Below, in pieces: positions 45,199 through 55,573 of a stretch of 64,000 nt of DNA. The translations under genes and the position numbers were made by a program. Location: contig NZ_CP024985.1 of assembly GCF_002803845.1 (NCBI RefSeq), positions 2,852,001 to 2,916,000 of the forward strand, written 5' to 3'. Positions within the stretch are counted from its first letter, which is position 1. The number at the start of each line of letters is the position of its first letter. The stretch is from Streptomyces lavendulae subsp. lavendulae. Lineage in GTDB: Bacteria > Actinomycetota > Actinomycetes > Streptomycetales > Streptomycetaceae. The notes beneath the pieces are model-generated. The model searched no databases. It was not told the DNA's origin and saw nothing but the letters and a program-made list of their open reading frames with translations.

Positions 45199-48143
45199 GC
45201 GGGTGGGACGGGCGTCTCATTATTTGAGCCTCTACGGATGACCATCGAACCACCGGACGAGCCACCGGCCAAGGCCGGCTGGGCCGTACCGCCCGGTACT
45301 GGGAACGTACCCCTCACGAGCGCGCGGCGCAGCCTGTATTCGTCGAGTGGTCCGGAGAAGGCCGCTCCCTGGCCGTGGGTGCACCCCATGGCCCGCAGGG
45401 CCAGCACCTGCTCGGGCAGGTCCAGGCCGTCCGCCACGGACTGCATGCCCAGGTCATTTGCGATACGCAACAATCCGGCGGTGATCTTGTGCAGCCGGGC
45501 GGACTCGACCACCCCCTCGACCAGGCCCCGGTCGAGCTTGAGGAGGTCCACGGGGAGCCTGCGGAGGGCGCTGATGGCCGCGTAGCCGCTGCCGAAGCCG
45601 TCCAGGGCGATCCGGACGCCGAGCCGGTGCAGGGCCGTCAGGCGGCGCTCCAGCTCGTCGAAGGGCACTCTGGGGTCGGAGGCGGCGAGTTCCAGCACCA
45701 GCGCCCCGGAGGGCAGTCCGTGCCGGGCCAGCAGCGCCTCCACGGAACCGCGGGGCAGGGAGCGGTCGAGCAGCCGCTGCGCGGTCATCCGTACGGCCAC
45801 TGGTACGTCGTGTCCCGCCCGATGGCGCTCGGCGGCCCGCTCGACGGCCTCTTCCAGCAGCCAGCGGCCCAGTTCGGTGGTGCGGGCGGCGTCCTGCCCG
45901 GCGGACCCGGTCTCGCCCTGCTCGGCCACCCGGAGGAATTCGGCCGGCGTGAAGAGGATCCCCTGGGCGGAGCGCCAGCGGGCCTGGGCGGCCACCGCGG
46001 TGACCTCGCCGGTTGCCAGCGAGACCACGGGCTGGTGCAGCAGGGCGAACTCGCCCTCGTGGAGCGCGGTGCGCAGCCGGCCCGCCAGCTCGGCCTTGCG
46101 GACGACCTCGGCCTGCATCTGGGGGGCGTACAGCTCGACGCGGTCCTTGCCGCCGGCCTTGGCCCGGTACATCGCCAGATCCGCGTTGCGCATCAGGTCC
46201 GAAGGGGTGATGCCGGGGTCGGCGAACGCCACGCCGATGCTGGCGGCGACCCGTACCTCGCTGCCCGCGATGCGGTAGGGCTGGGAGAGGGTGCTGCGCA
46301 GCCGCTCGGCGATCTCGTGCACCTGGTACTCGCGGGCGCTGCGGTCGCGGCTGCCGTCGCCGAGGATCAGGGCGGCGAACTCGTCCCCGCCGAGCCGGGC
46401 GGCGGTGTCCCCCGCCCGGACGGCGTCCTGGAGGCGGCGGGCGGCCTCGACGAGCAGTTCGTCGCCGGCCTGGTGGCCGATGGTGTCGTTGACCGCCTTG
46501 AAGCCGTCGAGGTCGATGAAGAGAACGGCGGTGCTGTGGTCCCCGGCCCGGCGGCCGGTGAGCGCCTGGCGCACCCGGCGGGTGAACAGGGCCCGGTTGG
46601 GCAGGTCGGTCAGCGGGTCGTGTTCGGCGCTGTGCTGGAGCTGGGCCTGGAGGCGGACCCGCTCGGTGACGTCCCGGCTGTTGAGGATGAGCCCGCCCTG
46701 GTGCCGGTTGACGGTGGACTCCACGTTGAGCCATTCGCCGCTGCCCGATTCGAACCGGCACTCGATGCGGGTGGTGGGCTCCTCGGCGGGCGGCGCGGCC
46801 AGGAAGCGGCGTACCTCGTGCACCACGCGTCCGAGGTCGTCGGGGTGGATCAGGCTGGCCAGCTCGCTGCCGATCAGCTCCTCCGCCTCGCGGCCGTAGA
46901 CCCCGGCCGCGGCGGGGCTGACGTAGCGCAGGGTCCCGGTGGGCGCGGCGATCATGATGACGTCGCTGGATCCCTGGACCAGGGAGCGGAAGTGGTTCTC
47001 CTTCTGGGCCAGTTCCTGGGTGAGCGCGATGTTGTCGAGGAGCATGATGCCCTGCCGGATGACGAGGGCGAGGACCACGGTGCAGCCGGTGAAGACGACC
47101 ATCCGGTCGACCTTCCGGCCGTCGACGACGTTGTAGAGGATGCCGAGGGTGCACACGGCGGCGGCGAGGTAGGGGGTGAGGGCGGGCAGCGAGCCGGTGA
47201 TGGGACGGCTGTGGGGCCGTTCGACCCGCGGGGGCGGCACCCGGTCGGCGCCGTCGGGCCGGCGGGCACCCCAGGGCGCGTAGGCGAGCAGCAGGGAGCC
47301 CGCGAACCAGCCGGCGTCGAGGATCTCGCCGGAGCGGTAGGTGGTGTTCAGCAGCGGCGAGGTGAACAGCGCGTCGCTCAGGACGGTCAGGGCGAGCGCG
47401 GCGATGGCCGTGTTGACGGCGGAGCGGTTGTTCGCGGACCGCCGGAAGTGCAGGACCAGGACCATCGAGACGAGCGCGATGTCCAGGAGCGGGTAGGCGA
47501 GCGAGAGCGCGGCGCGCGGGACGCTGCCGGGCGCTCCGGACTGGGCGGTGCGCGCGGCGTTGGCGAGGGCCAGGCTCCACGAGAGGGTCAGGAGCGAGCC
47601 GCCGATGAGCCAGGAGTCCAGCCCGAGGCAGACCCAGCCGGCCCGGGTGACGGGGCGCTTCGCGAGGACGAGCAGGCCCACGATGGCGGGCGGGGCGAAG
47701 CAGAGGAAGGCGAAGTCGGCGAGCGAGGGCTCGGGGACCTTCTGGCCGAGGATGACCTCGTACCAGCCCCAGACGGCGTTCCCTAGGGCTCCCATGAGCG
47801 AGGAGAACGCGAACATCAGCCAGGCGGGGCGCTCACGCCGGTCGATCGTCCTGGCGTAGTGGTAGCAGGAGACGGCGGCCAGTAACCCCGCCGTGCTGAG
47901 GCCGAAGTCGCCCATGACCTTGGCGAGTTCCTCGGACCCCCAGCCGAGGGCGGCTCCCACGGCGTACCCGCCGCTGACCACCGCGAGGAGGAGCTGCGCC
48001 GCCAGGCCCCCGCCGCCGCCCGCCACGGGCGGCCGGGTCAGCAGCGCCGCCCCCGGGGGGTTCACCGGTCCCCCTCGCCGGCTGGTTCCGGCGCGCCCCA
48101 TCGTCGCCTCCGGCGGCTCTGCCGCATCGGATCCTTCGTCCAT
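45195..48143 (-). CDS. Membrane PAS-GGDEF-EAL protein with degenerate EAL domain
   Basis: Composite c-di-GMP protein of 982 residues. About eight membrane segments lie between 45 and 370, a PAS domain at 385-495, GGDEF at 505-680 and EAL at 690-940. The GGDEF motif is intact (585-589) and the inhibitory I-site RAGD is at 576-579, so cyclase activity is expected. In the EAL part key residues are lost: EAL(x)RW reads AAQARW at 718-723, the Asn of VN-S is Arg, TE reads AA, and DDFGTG reads DGFGSG. Phosphodiesterase activity is therefore unlikely. It lies just upstream of the ilvB leader on the same strand. The first 30 residues may be over-extended. Confidence 0.93.
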   Translation of the reverse strand: MDEGSDAAEPPEATMGRAGTSRRGGPVNPPGAALLTRPPVAGGGGGLAAQLLLAVVSGGYAVGAALGWGSEELAKVMGDFGLSTAGLLAAVSCYHYARTIDRRERPAWLMFAFSSLMGALGNAVWGWYEVILGQKVPEPSLADFAFLCFAPPAIVGLLVLAKRPVTRAGWVCLGLDSWLIGGSLLTLSWSLALANAARTAQSGAPGSVPRAALSLAYPLLDIALVSMVLVLHFRRSANNRSAVNTAIAALALTVLSDALFTSPLLNTTYRSGEILDAGWFAGSLLLAYAPWGARRPDGADRVPPPRVERPHSRPITGSLPALTPYLAAAVCTLGILYNVVDGRKVDRMVVFTGCTVVLALVIRQGIMLLDNIALTQELAQKENHFRSLVQGSSDVIMIAAPTGTLRYVSPAAAGVYGREAEELIGSELASLIHPDDLGRVVHEVRRFLAAPPAEEPTTRIECRFESGSGEWLNVESTVNRHQGGLILNSRDVTERVRLQAQLQHSAEHDPLTDLPNRALFTRRVRQALTGRRAGDHSTAVLFIDLDGFKAVNDTIGHQAGDELLVEAARRLQDAVRAGDTAARLGGDEFAALILGDGSRDRSAREYQVHEIAERLRSTLSQPYRIAGSEVRVAASIGVAFADPGITPSDLMRNADLAMYRAKAGGKDRVELYAPQMQAEVVRKAELAGRLRTALHEGEFALLHQPVVSLATGEVTAVAAQARWRSAQGILFTPAEFLRVAEQGETGSAGQDAARTTELGRWLLEEAVERAAERHRAGHDVPVAVRMTAQRLLDRSLPRGSVEALLARHGLPSGALVLELAASDPRVPFDELERRLTALHRLGVRIALDGFGSGYAAISALRRLPVDLLKLDRGLVEGVVESARLHKITAGLLRIANDLGMQSVADGLDLPEQVLALRAMGCTHGQGAAFSGPLDEYRLRRALVRGTFPVPGGTAQPALAGGSSGGSMVIRRGSNNETPVPPA

Positions 48144-48263
48144 TGGCCGTGCATCGCCCGTCGCCCCCCAAAGTGTCCGATCACTCCCCAGCGCCAGACG
48201 TACGTGGCGCAGCCCCTGGTTCCGGACGATACACCACTTTCGTCACTCAGCGACATAGGCTCT

Positions 48264-49286
48264 CTACTCTGCGTCACCATCAAGAGCGTGATGGACACCA
48301 CGCGCATACGGGTGGTTGCGGAGTGTGTGCGGCGGGGTCTGGCCCGTGACCAGGACGGTGTTGTCCACGGGCTCCCCGGCGGCGAACCGGGTGAGCTGGC
48401 GGGCGACGAGCCGCTTCGCCCTGGGTTCGAACGCCGAGCTGCTGCCGCCCACATGAGGTGTGATCAGCACGTTCGGGGCGTGCCAGAGGGGGTGGCCCGG
48501 CGGCAGCGGTTCGGGGTCGGTGACGTCGAGCGCGGCGTGCAGCCGGCCGGGGCGCAGTTCGGCCAGGAGGGCCTCGGTGTCGACGACGGGGCCGCGCGCG
48601 ACGTTCACGAGCAGGGCCCCGTCCTTCATCCGGGCGAGGAAGCCGGTGCCGGCCAGGCCCCGGGTGTCCTCGGTCAGGGGGGTGCAGAGGATCACCACGT
48701 CCGCGTCCGGCAGCAGGCGGGGCAGGTCGGCGAGGGCGTGCACCGGGCCGTGCGGGGCCTCGCGGGCGGAGCGGGCCACACGGGTGACGGTCCCGCATTC
48801 GAACGGGAGCAGCCGGTCCTCGACGGCCGCGCCGATCGACCCGTAGCCGACGATCAGGACGGCCTTGTCGGCGAGTGCCCCGTAGAAGCCGCCGTGCCAC
48901 TCCTCGCGGTCCTGGCCGCGCACCATGCCGGGGATGCCGCGCAGGGAGGCGAGCGTCAGGGTGAGGGCGAGCTCGGCGGTGCTGGCCTCGTGGACGCCGC
49001 GGGCGTTGCAGACCCGGACCCCGGCGGGCAGGCCGTCGAGGCCGCCGGCGAGGTGGTCGATGCCCGCGGTGAGCGTCTGGACGACCCGCAGGGCGGACAT
49101 TCCGGCGAGCGGGCGCAGGGTGACGGTCCGGGACTTCATGTACGGCGTGACGTAGAAGACACAGTCGGCGGGGTCGGCCGGGAACGATTCCTCACCGTCC
49201 CACCGTCGGTAGCGGAAGGAGGTGGGGAGACCCTCGATCTCCTCGGCGGGGAAGGGGAGCCAGACGTCCCCGGTCGCAGCAGTCAT
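48264..49286 (-). CDS. 2-hydroxyacid dehydrogenase family protein
   Basis: NAD-dependent dehydrogenase of 340 residues. VLIVGYGSIGAAVEDRLLPF is the nucleotide site, with LVNVARGPVVDTEALL (catalytic Arg), DPEPLPPGHPLW (Glu) and TPHVGGSSSA (His). ATG 49286 is preferred to the frame start at 49421, which lies in the divergent gene. The substrate is not clear; phosphonate- and glyoxylate-type relatives exist. It is divergent from an aldo/keto reductase by 73 bases and upstream of the c-di-GMP gene by 120 bases. Confidence 0.88.
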   Translation of the reverse strand: MTAATGDVWLPFPAEEIEGLPTSFRYRRWDGEESFPADPADCVFYVTPYMKSRTVTLRPLAGMSALRVVQTLTAGIDHLAGGLDGLPAGVRVCNARGVHEASTAELALTLTLASLRGIPGMVRGQDREEWHGGFYGALADKAVLIVGYGSIGAAVEDRLLPFECGTVTRVARSAREAPHGPVHALADLPRLLPDADVVILCTPLTEDTRGLAGTGFLARMKDGALLVNVARGPVVDTEALLAELRPGRLHAALDVTDPEPLPPGHPLWHAPNVLITPHVGGSSSAFEPRAKRLVARQLTRFAAGEPVDNTVLVTGQTPPHTLRNHPYARGVHHALDGDAE

Positions 49287-49359
49287 GATCACGAGGCTAT
49301 GCGAAGGGAACTGGATCAAGCCGTTACTTTGAGGTCCGTACCGGGAGGGGGACGCAGGG

Positions 49360-50367
49360 GTGGAGCGCAGGGCGATCGGGGCCGGGCCGCTGACGGTCGG
49401 GGCCATCGGGCTCGGGTGCATGCCGATGAGCTGGGCCTACGCGCCTTCGCGACGCCGGGGCGAGGAGTCGCTGCGGACCGTGCACACGGCGCTGGACCTG
49501 GGGGCCAACCTCCTGGACACGGCTGACCTGTACGGGCCGTTCACCAACGAGCTGGTGGTCGGGCGGGTGCTGCGGGAGCGGCGGGCGGAGGCCTTCGTGT
49601 CCGCCAAGGTGGGGCTGCGCGCCGGTGAGCAGCACGTGGTGGCCGACGGGCGGCCGGGGTACGTGCGACGGGCGTGCGACGCCTCGCTGCGGCGGCTGCG
49701 GACCGACGTCATAGACCTGTACCAGTTGCACCGGGTGGATCCGGACGTGCCGGTGGAGGAGACCTGGGGCGCCATGGCGGAGCTGGTCGGCGCGGGGAAG
49801 GTGCGGGCGCTGGGGTTCTGCGCGCTGGGCGCCGGGGCCGGGCCGGGGGCCGGTCGGCGCGGGGACCGGGGCTACCGGTCGACGGTGCGGCAGCTGGAGC
49901 GGGTCCAGCAGGTGTTCCCGGTGACCGCGGTGCAGGCGGAGCTGTCGGTGTGGTCGCCGGAGGCCGCGTGGCAGCTGCTGCCGTGGTGCGCGGCACGGGG
50001 TGTGGGGGTGCTGGCGGCGATGCCGCTGGGGAGCGGGTTCCTGACGGGGACGCTGACGCCCGGGCAGGGGTTCGAGGACGCGGACGTGCGGGCGCGGCAC
50101 CCTCGGTTCACGGCGCACGCCATGGCCTCGAACCAGGTGCTGGTGGCGGCGCTGCGGCGGGTGGCGCTGCGGCACGGGCCGGAGGTCACGGCGGCGCAGG
50201 TGGCGCTGGCGTGGGTGCTGGCGCAGGGGCCGCACGTGGTACCGGTGCCGGGGGCGGAGCGGGCGCACTGGGCCGCCGAGAACGCCCGGGCGGCGGAAGT
50301 GCGGCTGACGGCCGGGGAACTGGCCGAGATCGCGGCGCTGCCGGCCGCGGTGGGTGCCTGGGACTGA
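49360..50367 (+). CDS. Aldo/keto reductase
   Basis: NADPH-dependent TIM-barrel reductase of 335 residues from GTG 49360. The catalytic tetrad is visible: Asp and Tyr in NLLDTADLYGPFTNE, Lys in FVSAKVG and His in YQLHRVDP. ALAWVLAQGPHVVPVPGAER is the cofactor segment. A Gly- and Ala-rich insert is near residue 150. The substrate is unknown. Confidence 0.9.
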   Translation: MERRAIGAGPLTVGAIGLGCMPMSWAYAPSRRRGEESLRTVHTALDLGANLLDTADLYGPFTNELVVGRVLRERRAEAFVSAKVGLRAGEQHVVADGRPGYVRRACDASLRRLRTDVIDLYQLHRVDPDVPVEETWGAMAELVGAGKVRALGFCALGAGAGPGAGRRGDRGYRSTVRQLERVQQVFPVTAVQAELSVWSPEAAWQLLPWCAARGVGVLAAMPLGSGFLTGTLTPGQGFEDADVRARHPRFTAHAMASNQVLVAALRRVALRHGPEVTAAQVALAWVLAQGPHVVPVPGAERAHWAAENARAAEVRLTAGELAEIAALPAAVGAWD

Positions 50368-50509
50368 CCCGACGGGCGGGGCGCCGGACGGTCGGGCCCG
50401 ATCCCGCACAACCACTCGATCGGGTGTACGACCGCTGGAACTTCCGGATGTGCCGGACCTGTTGAGAGGGATGAAAGGCGGGATCGGCGGACCGGAGGGG
50501 AGCGGGACC

Positions 50510-51835
50510 ATGCGATACGGAAGGAACCGGCGGGGCGGGAGCGGGGCGTACGCGGGCGGGGCGGCCGGGGGCGGGGCGGCCGGGGCTCCGGGCGGCGGGA
50601 TCGTGGGGACGGGGGACGGCGGGGCGCGGGGCCCCGGTGCGGGGCGCCGCACCGGATCGGGGCCGCCCGGGCGGGGCGCGGCGGTGGCGCTCGCGCTGGC
50701 GGGGTGCGGGGCCTTGCTGACGGCCGGCTGCTCCTCCGGCGGTGTGCCGCCGGGGGCGGGCGGCTCCCCGCCCGGGTCGCCGCCGGAGACGGCGTCGCCG
50801 GGGCCTTCGGGGACGGCTCAGGATCCGGCGGTACCCCCGGCCCGGGGCTCGGTGACGGTGTCGGGGGAGGTGGCCGAGGGCCTGGAGTCCCCCTGGGGGG
50901 TGGCCCCGCTGCCGGGCGGGGACCTGCTGGTCGCCTCCCGCGACAAGGGCACCATCAGCCGTGTCCGGACGGACACGGGAGCCGTGACGCAGATCGGCAG
51001 GGTGCCCGGGGTCGCGCCGGGCGGGGAGGGCGGGCTGCTGGGCCTGGCCCTGTCCCCCACGTTCGCCTCGGACCGGCTGGTGTACGCGTACTTCACGACC
51101 GAGTCCGACAACCGCATCGCCCGGATGCGGTACGACGAGCAGAGGCAGCCGGGGCAGCAGCTGGGCGCGCCCGACACGGTGCTGCGGGGCATCCCCAAGG
51201 GCGTCGTCCACAACGGCGGCCGGATCGCCTTCGGGCCGGACCGGATGCTCTATGCGGGCACCGGCGAGACCGGGGACACGGCACTGGCCCAGGACAGGAA
51301 GTCGCTGGGCGGCAAGATCCTGCGGATGACCCCGGACGGACAGCCGGTGCACGGCAATCCGGAGGCCGATTCCGTCGTGTACTCGTACGGGCACCGCAAT
51401 GTGCAGGGCCTCGCCTGGGACAAGGACAAACGGCTCTGGGCGGCCGAGTTCGGCCAGAACACCTGGGACGAGCTGAACCTGATCGAGCCGGGCGGCAACT
51501 ACGGCTGGCCGGAGGCGGAGGGGAAGGCAGGCCGGGCGGGGCTGCGTGATCCGGTGGCGGTGTGGAAGCCGGACGAGGCCTCGCCGAGCGGGATCGCCTG
51601 GGCGCAGGGGTCGGTGTGGATGGCCGGGCTGAAGGGCGAGCGGCTGTGGCGGATCCCGTTGCGGGGCGCCGTACCCGCGGCGGAGCCGGAGGCCTTCCTG
51701 CAGGGGAAGTACGGGCGGCTGCGGACGGTGGTGTCCCTCGGCGGGGACCGCTTGCTGCTGGTCACGAGCGAGACAGACGGGCGCGGGTCGCCTGAGGCCG
51801 GCGACGACAGGGTCCTGACCCTGACGGTGCGCTGA
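50510..51835 (+). CDS. Lipoprotein of the glucose/sorbosone dehydrogenase family
   Basis: Protein of 441 residues. A long Gly- and Arg-rich N-terminus precedes a lipoprotein signal with lipobox LTAGC (Cys near residue 71), so it is anchored outside the membrane. After a Pro- and Ser-rich linker, a six-blade propeller begins at WGVAPLPGGDLLVASRDKG. HNGGRIAFGPDRMLYAGTGE and YGHRNVQGLAWD carry the His and Arg typical of PQQ-type soluble sugar dehydrogenases, and AEFGQNTWDELNLIEPGGNY is a family mark. PQQ binding is not certain. ATG 50510 has GGAGGGG upstream; ATG 50471 is an in-frame alternative. Confidence 0.85.
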   Translation: MRYGRNRRGGSGAYAGGAAGGGAAGAPGGGIVGTGDGGARGPGAGRRTGSGPPGRGAAVALALAGCGALLTAGCSSGGVPPGAGGSPPGSPPETASPGPSGTAQDPAVPPARGSVTVSGEVAEGLESPWGVAPLPGGDLLVASRDKGTISRVRTDTGAVTQIGRVPGVAPGGEGGLLGLALSPTFASDRLVYAYFTTESDNRIARMRYDEQRQPGQQLGAPDTVLRGIPKGVVHNGGRIAFGPDRMLYAGTGETGDTALAQDRKSLGGKILRMTPDGQPVHGNPEADSVVYSYGHRNVQGLAWDKDKRLWAAEFGQNTWDELNLIEPGGNYGWPEAEGKAGRAGLRDPVAVWKPDEASPSGIAWAQGSVWMAGLKGERLWRIPLRGAVPAAEPEAFLQGKYGRLRTVVSLGGDRLLLVTSETDGRGSPEAGDDRVLTLTVR

Positions 51836-51868
51836 ACCGAGTGGCCCCGGAGGGGGCGGAGAGGCACG

Positions 51869-52069
51869 GTGGGCACGGTGTTCGACGCGATCCAGGAGCT
51901 CTTCAACCCTGGTTCCCGGCATGCGCGCGAGGAGCGCGAACGGCTGGAGCTGTCCCGGACCGACGTCGGTGACGGCGATCCGGGACGGGGCCCGATAGAC
52001 CTCGGCTCCGGCCGGGTGCTCATACGGCCCCGGAAGGACCGGCCGGAGGGGGAGGCGGACGCGTCCTAG
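51869..52069 (+). CDS. Small DUF6191-like protein
   Basis: Protein of 66 residues from GTG 51869. VFDAIQELFNPGSRHAREER then LELSRTDVGDGDPGRGPIDL is a pattern that I associate with the actinobacterial DUF6191 family. No export signal. It is 33 bases after the lipoprotein gene and may share its transcript. Its stop and that of the convergent LuxR gene share CTAG at 52066-52069. Confidence 0.75.
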   Translation: MGTVFDAIQELFNPGSRHAREERERLELSRTDVGDGDPGRGPIDLGSGRVLIRPRKDRPEGEADAS

Positions 52070-55000
52070 CCACGGCCCGCCGGGGTGGCGGGCTCCGGCA
52101 CCGCGGGGGTGAACAGACGCAGCCTGTGGGCGAGTGCGGCGGCCTCGCCCCGGCCGGCGACGCCCAGCTTGGCCAGGATGTTCGAGACGTGCACGCTGGC
52201 CGTCTTCGGGGAGATGAAGAGTTCCTCGGCGATCTGCCGGTTGGTGCTGCCCGTGGCGACCAGGCGCAGGACGTCGCGCTCGCGGCTGGTCAGGCCGAGG
52301 GCCTCCAGGGGGTCCTCGGTGTGCCGGTCGGGCCGGTCGGCGCCGGTGTGGTCGGCGGTCAGCGGGAGCCGGGCGCGCTGGGCGAGCAGGGCCAGCTCCT
52401 CGCGGAGCCGGCGGGCGCCGAGCCGGTCGGCGGCGGCGTGGGCGTCGCGCAGCAGGCAGGCGGCCTCCTCGCGGTCGGCGCCGCGGGCCAGCATCGCCTC
52501 GGCGAGGCGGTGGCGGGCCCGGGCCAGCAGGTAGGGGCGCTGGAGGGGGCGGACGGCGGCCTCCACCGCGGTCCAGTCGGCGAGGGTGTCGCGTCCCTCG
52601 GCGCGCAGCAGTTCGGCCCGCAGGTACTCGGCGTGGGCGCTCCACACGGGTGCCGGGGTGGGCAGGTCCCTGGCACCGGTGCGCAGGACCGTCAGGGCCG
52701 CCTCACGGCCCTCGTCGGCGGCGGGCAGGCCGCGGGCGTCGGCCTCGGCGGAGGCGGAGGCCAGGAGCAGCGGCCAGGCGTAGCGGTGCTGGCCGAGCGC
52801 GAACCCGAGGGCGACGGCTTCGGCGGTCTCGGCGCGGACGTCGGCGATGCGGCCTTCTCCCTCGGCGATGCCGATCGCCAGCCGGTAGAGCGGCAGCCGG
52901 TGCTGGGGCTGGGCGTCGTGGGTGCCGAAGTGGGTGTGGGCGGCGGCCAGCTGGTGGGCGGCCTCGGTCAGTTCGCCGCGGGCCAGGGCCAGGTGGACCA
53001 GGTGTGCGGCGGCGGTGCCGCGCGGGGGTGCGCCCTGGCCGTCACGCAGGGTGCGGCGGGCCTCCGTGGCCGCCTCGTCCCAGCGACCGAGGCTGTACAG
53101 GCTCTCGGCCATGTTGCCGCGTAGCCAGGCCTCGGTGTCCAGGAGCCGGGATTTGGCGACGAGCCGGATCCCTTGTTCGGCCAGTTCCACCGCTTCGCGG
53201 GACCGGCCGAGTCCTTCGAGTTGAGAGCTGAGGTTGATGTGAGCACGACCGGCGAGCAGGGTGAATCCGAGTTCCGAGGCACGGACCAGGACGTCGTGGA
53301 TCTCGGCGAGTCCGGCGTCCGGGTCACCGGAGTCGGCGAGCAGGCTGCCGTGGGTGATCCGGGCGTTGAGCTCGGTCTCCTCGGCTCCGACCATCCGCGC
53401 GTACTCGACGGCGCGTTCGGCGGCCACGAGGTTGGCGGGGCCGGGGTTGTGGAGCATGCCCCAGCCGGCGGCGCGGACCAGGACGTCGGCGTGCACCTGG
53501 GACGGGGGCAGCCCCTTGACCAGTTCCTGCGCCCTGGCGATCTCCTCCCAGCCGTCGCCCCGGGCGAGGTTGGCCACCAGCCGGGAGCGCTCGGTCCAGA
53601 ACCAGGCGGCGCGCAGCGGGTCGGAGCCGTCCTCGTCGAGGATCCGCAGGGCGAGCTTGACGAGCTTCAGGGCGCGTTCCCGTTCGCCGCCGAACCGGGC
53701 GGCGACGGTGGCCTCGGCGAACAGGTCGAGGCGCTGGAGCGGGGTGGTCTCGGGGTCGCAGCCGCAGGGCGGGTACACGTCGGTGTAGTCCGCGGGGCGC
53801 AGTTCGTCGCGGACCTCTTCGGGGGTGCTCTCCCACAGTTCCATGGCGCGCTCCAGCAGGCTGAGCTGCTCGGAGTAGGCGTGGCGGCGGCGGGCGGTGA
53901 CGGAGGCGGCGAGGACGGCGGGCAGGGCCTTGGCCGGGCTGTTCGCCGCGTACCAGTAGTTGGCGAGCCGGATGACCCGTTCCTCGGCGCGGACCAGGCT
54001 CTCGTCGGCCTCCATGGCCTCGGCGTAGCGCCGGTTGACGCGGGCGCGCTCGCCGGGGAGCAGGTCGTCGCTGACGGCCTCGCGGACGAGCGAGTGGCGG
54101 AAGCGGTAGCCGTCGCCGTCGGAGGTGGCGAGGAGGATGTTGGCGCCGACGGCCGCGCGCAGGGCCTCGATCAGTTCGTCCTCGCCGAGCTGGACCACGG
54201 CGCGCAGCAGGGCGTACTCGACGGTGGAGCCGCCCTCGGCGACGACGCGCACCACGCGCTGGGCGGCGTCGGGGAGGACTTCGACGCGGACGAGCAGGAG
54301 GTCGCGCAGGGATTCGGTGAGCCCGGTGCGGCAGCCGCTCTCGCGGGAGGCCACGAGTTCCTCGACGAAGAAGGCGTTGCCGTCGGAGCGGTCGAAGACG
54401 GAGTCCACGAAGCTCTCTTCGGGCTCGCTGGCGAGGATCCCGGCGAGCTGGCGGCGGACCTCGGCCCGGTTGAAGCGGCGCAGTTCGATCCGCTGGACGG
54501 TGCGCAGCCGGTCGAGTTCGGCGAGGAGGGGGCGCAGGGGGTGGCGGCGGTGGATGTCGTCGGCCCGGTAGGTGGCGACGAGGACGAGGCGGCCGCTGCC
54601 GAGGGTGCGCAGGAGGTAGGCGAGCAGGTGCCGGGTGGAGGTGTCGGCCCAGTGGAGGTCTTCGAGGACGAGGACGACGGTGCGGTGGGCGGCGAGGCGT
54701 TCCAGCATCCTGGCCGTCAGCTCGAAGAGCCGGGCGGTGCTCTCCTCGTCGTGCGGGCCGCGGGGGGTCTCGCCGAGTTCGGGGAGGATCCGGGCGAGTT
54801 CGTCCTCCTGGCCGGCGGCCGCGGCGGCGAGTTCGTCGGGCAGCTGGCGGAGGAGGGTGCGCAGGGCGGTCGAGAACGGGGCGAAGGGAAGCCCCTCCGC
54901 CCCGATTTCCACGCATCCTCCGACGGCCACCACTGCTCCGTGGCGGGCGGCCTCGCCGAGGAACTCCTCCGTCAGCCTGGTCTTGCCGACGCCCGCCTCT

Positions 55001-55116
55001 CCGCCGATGAGCAGGGCCTGCGGCTCCTGTCCGGCAGCGCGTTCCAGGGCGTCGACGAGTGCGGCCAGTTCGTCGGCTCGGCCGACGAACACCGGGCTGA
55101 CGGATCTGGTTTCCAC
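52066..55116 (-). CDS. LAL-type LuxR family regulator with AAA ATPase domain
   Basis: Large regulator of 1016 residues. Walker A GGEAGVGKT is at about 38-46 and Walker B VVLVLEDLHWAD near 150, in an ATPase like that of MalT/PikD regulators. The middle has TPR-like helical repeats. The C-terminal LuxR HTH is LTSRERDVLRLVATGSTNRQ then IAEELFISPKTASVHVSNIL. The start is set at GTG 55116 before VETRSVSPVFVGR; ATG 55179 is possible and no ribosome site is strong. The targets are unknown; no biosynthetic cluster is next to it. Confidence 0.93.
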   Translation of the reverse strand: METRSVSPVFVGRADELAALVDALERAAGQEPQALLIGGEAGVGKTRLTEEFLGEAARHGAVVAVGGCVEIGAEGLPFAPFSTALRTLLRQLPDELAAAAAGQEDELARILPELGETPRGPHDEESTARLFELTARMLERLAAHRTVVLVLEDLHWADTSTRHLLAYLLRTLGSGRLVLVATYRADDIHRRHPLRPLLAELDRLRTVQRIELRRFNRAEVRRQLAGILASEPEESFVDSVFDRSDGNAFFVEELVASRESGCRTGLTESLRDLLLVRVEVLPDAAQRVVRVVAEGGSTVEYALLRAVVQLGEDELIEALRAAVGANILLATSDGDGYRFRHSLVREAVSDDLLPGERARVNRRYAEAMEADESLVRAEERVIRLANYWYAANSPAKALPAVLAASVTARRRHAYSEQLSLLERAMELWESTPEEVRDELRPADYTDVYPPCGCDPETTPLQRLDLFAEATVAARFGGERERALKLVKLALRILDEDGSDPLRAAWFWTERSRLVANLARGDGWEEIARAQELVKGLPPSQVHADVLVRAAGWGMLHNPGPANLVAAERAVEYARMVGAEETELNARITHGSLLADSGDPDAGLAEIHDVLVRASELGFTLLAGRAHINLSSQLEGLGRSREAVELAEQGIRLVAKSRLLDTEAWLRGNMAESLYSLGRWDEAATEARRTLRDGQGAPPRGTAAAHLVHLALARGELTEAAHQLAAAHTHFGTHDAQPQHRLPLYRLAIGIAEGEGRIADVRAETAEAVALGFALGQHRYAWPLLLASASAEADARGLPAADEGREAALTVLRTGARDLPTPAPVWSAHAEYLRAELLRAEGRDTLADWTAVEAAVRPLQRPYLLARARHRLAEAMLARGADREEAACLLRDAHAAADRLGARRLREELALLAQRARLPLTADHTGADRPDRHTEDPLEALGLTSRERDVLRLVATGSTNRQIAEELFISPKTASVHVSNILAKLGVAGRGEAAALAHRLRLFTPAVPEPATPAGRG

Positions 55117-55208
55117 ACCGCCGAGGATCGCACAGAGGTGCGGGTTGGCGGCACTGCTTATCGCTGCGCTTCTCATCACGCGTCAGCTCGTCCGGTCCGC
55201 GGCGCTGT

Positions 55209-55373
55209 TTACGCGGCGCGGGTGAAGAGGCTGCGGTGTCCTCTCGCCGTCCTTTCGGATTCCTGGCCGCGAGAGGCGCGGTCGGCCTTCTTGGCCTGCT
55301 GGACCATCCGGAAGCGGTCGGCCTCGCGGATGAGGTCGGCGCGGCGGGCGGTGGCCATCTCGTACTCGAACAT
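55209..55373 (-). CDS. Small charged protein of 54 residues
   Basis: ATG 55373 to TAA 55209. It begins MFEYEMATARRADLIREADR and is rich in Arg, Glu and Ala, which predicts one long helix, then ends in a Ser- and Arg-containing tail. AGGGAG lies seven bases before the ATG. Small proteins starting MFEYE with this charge pattern are, as I recall, frequent in streptomycetes. It is 92 bases before the LuxR gene on the same strand. Function unknown. Confidence 0.75.
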   Translation of the reverse strand: MFEYEMATARRADLIREADRFRMVQQAKKADRASRGQESERTARGHRSLFTRAA

Positions 55374-55573
55374 CTCGTACTCCCTTGTCGCGTTTCTCCG
55401 GCACCTCGTTCGGTGTGATCCAAGATTCGCTTCCCAGAGGGGTCCGCCGCATGGGGCTCATGCCGCATCTCTGCGGCGCGGGGGGCCTTAGTACCGGACC
55501 CAGGATCCCCGGAGGGACTTAGGTCCGGCCTGAGAGGGAGTGGAGAGGCAGTGGAGCGGGCGTAAGGCGGTGC

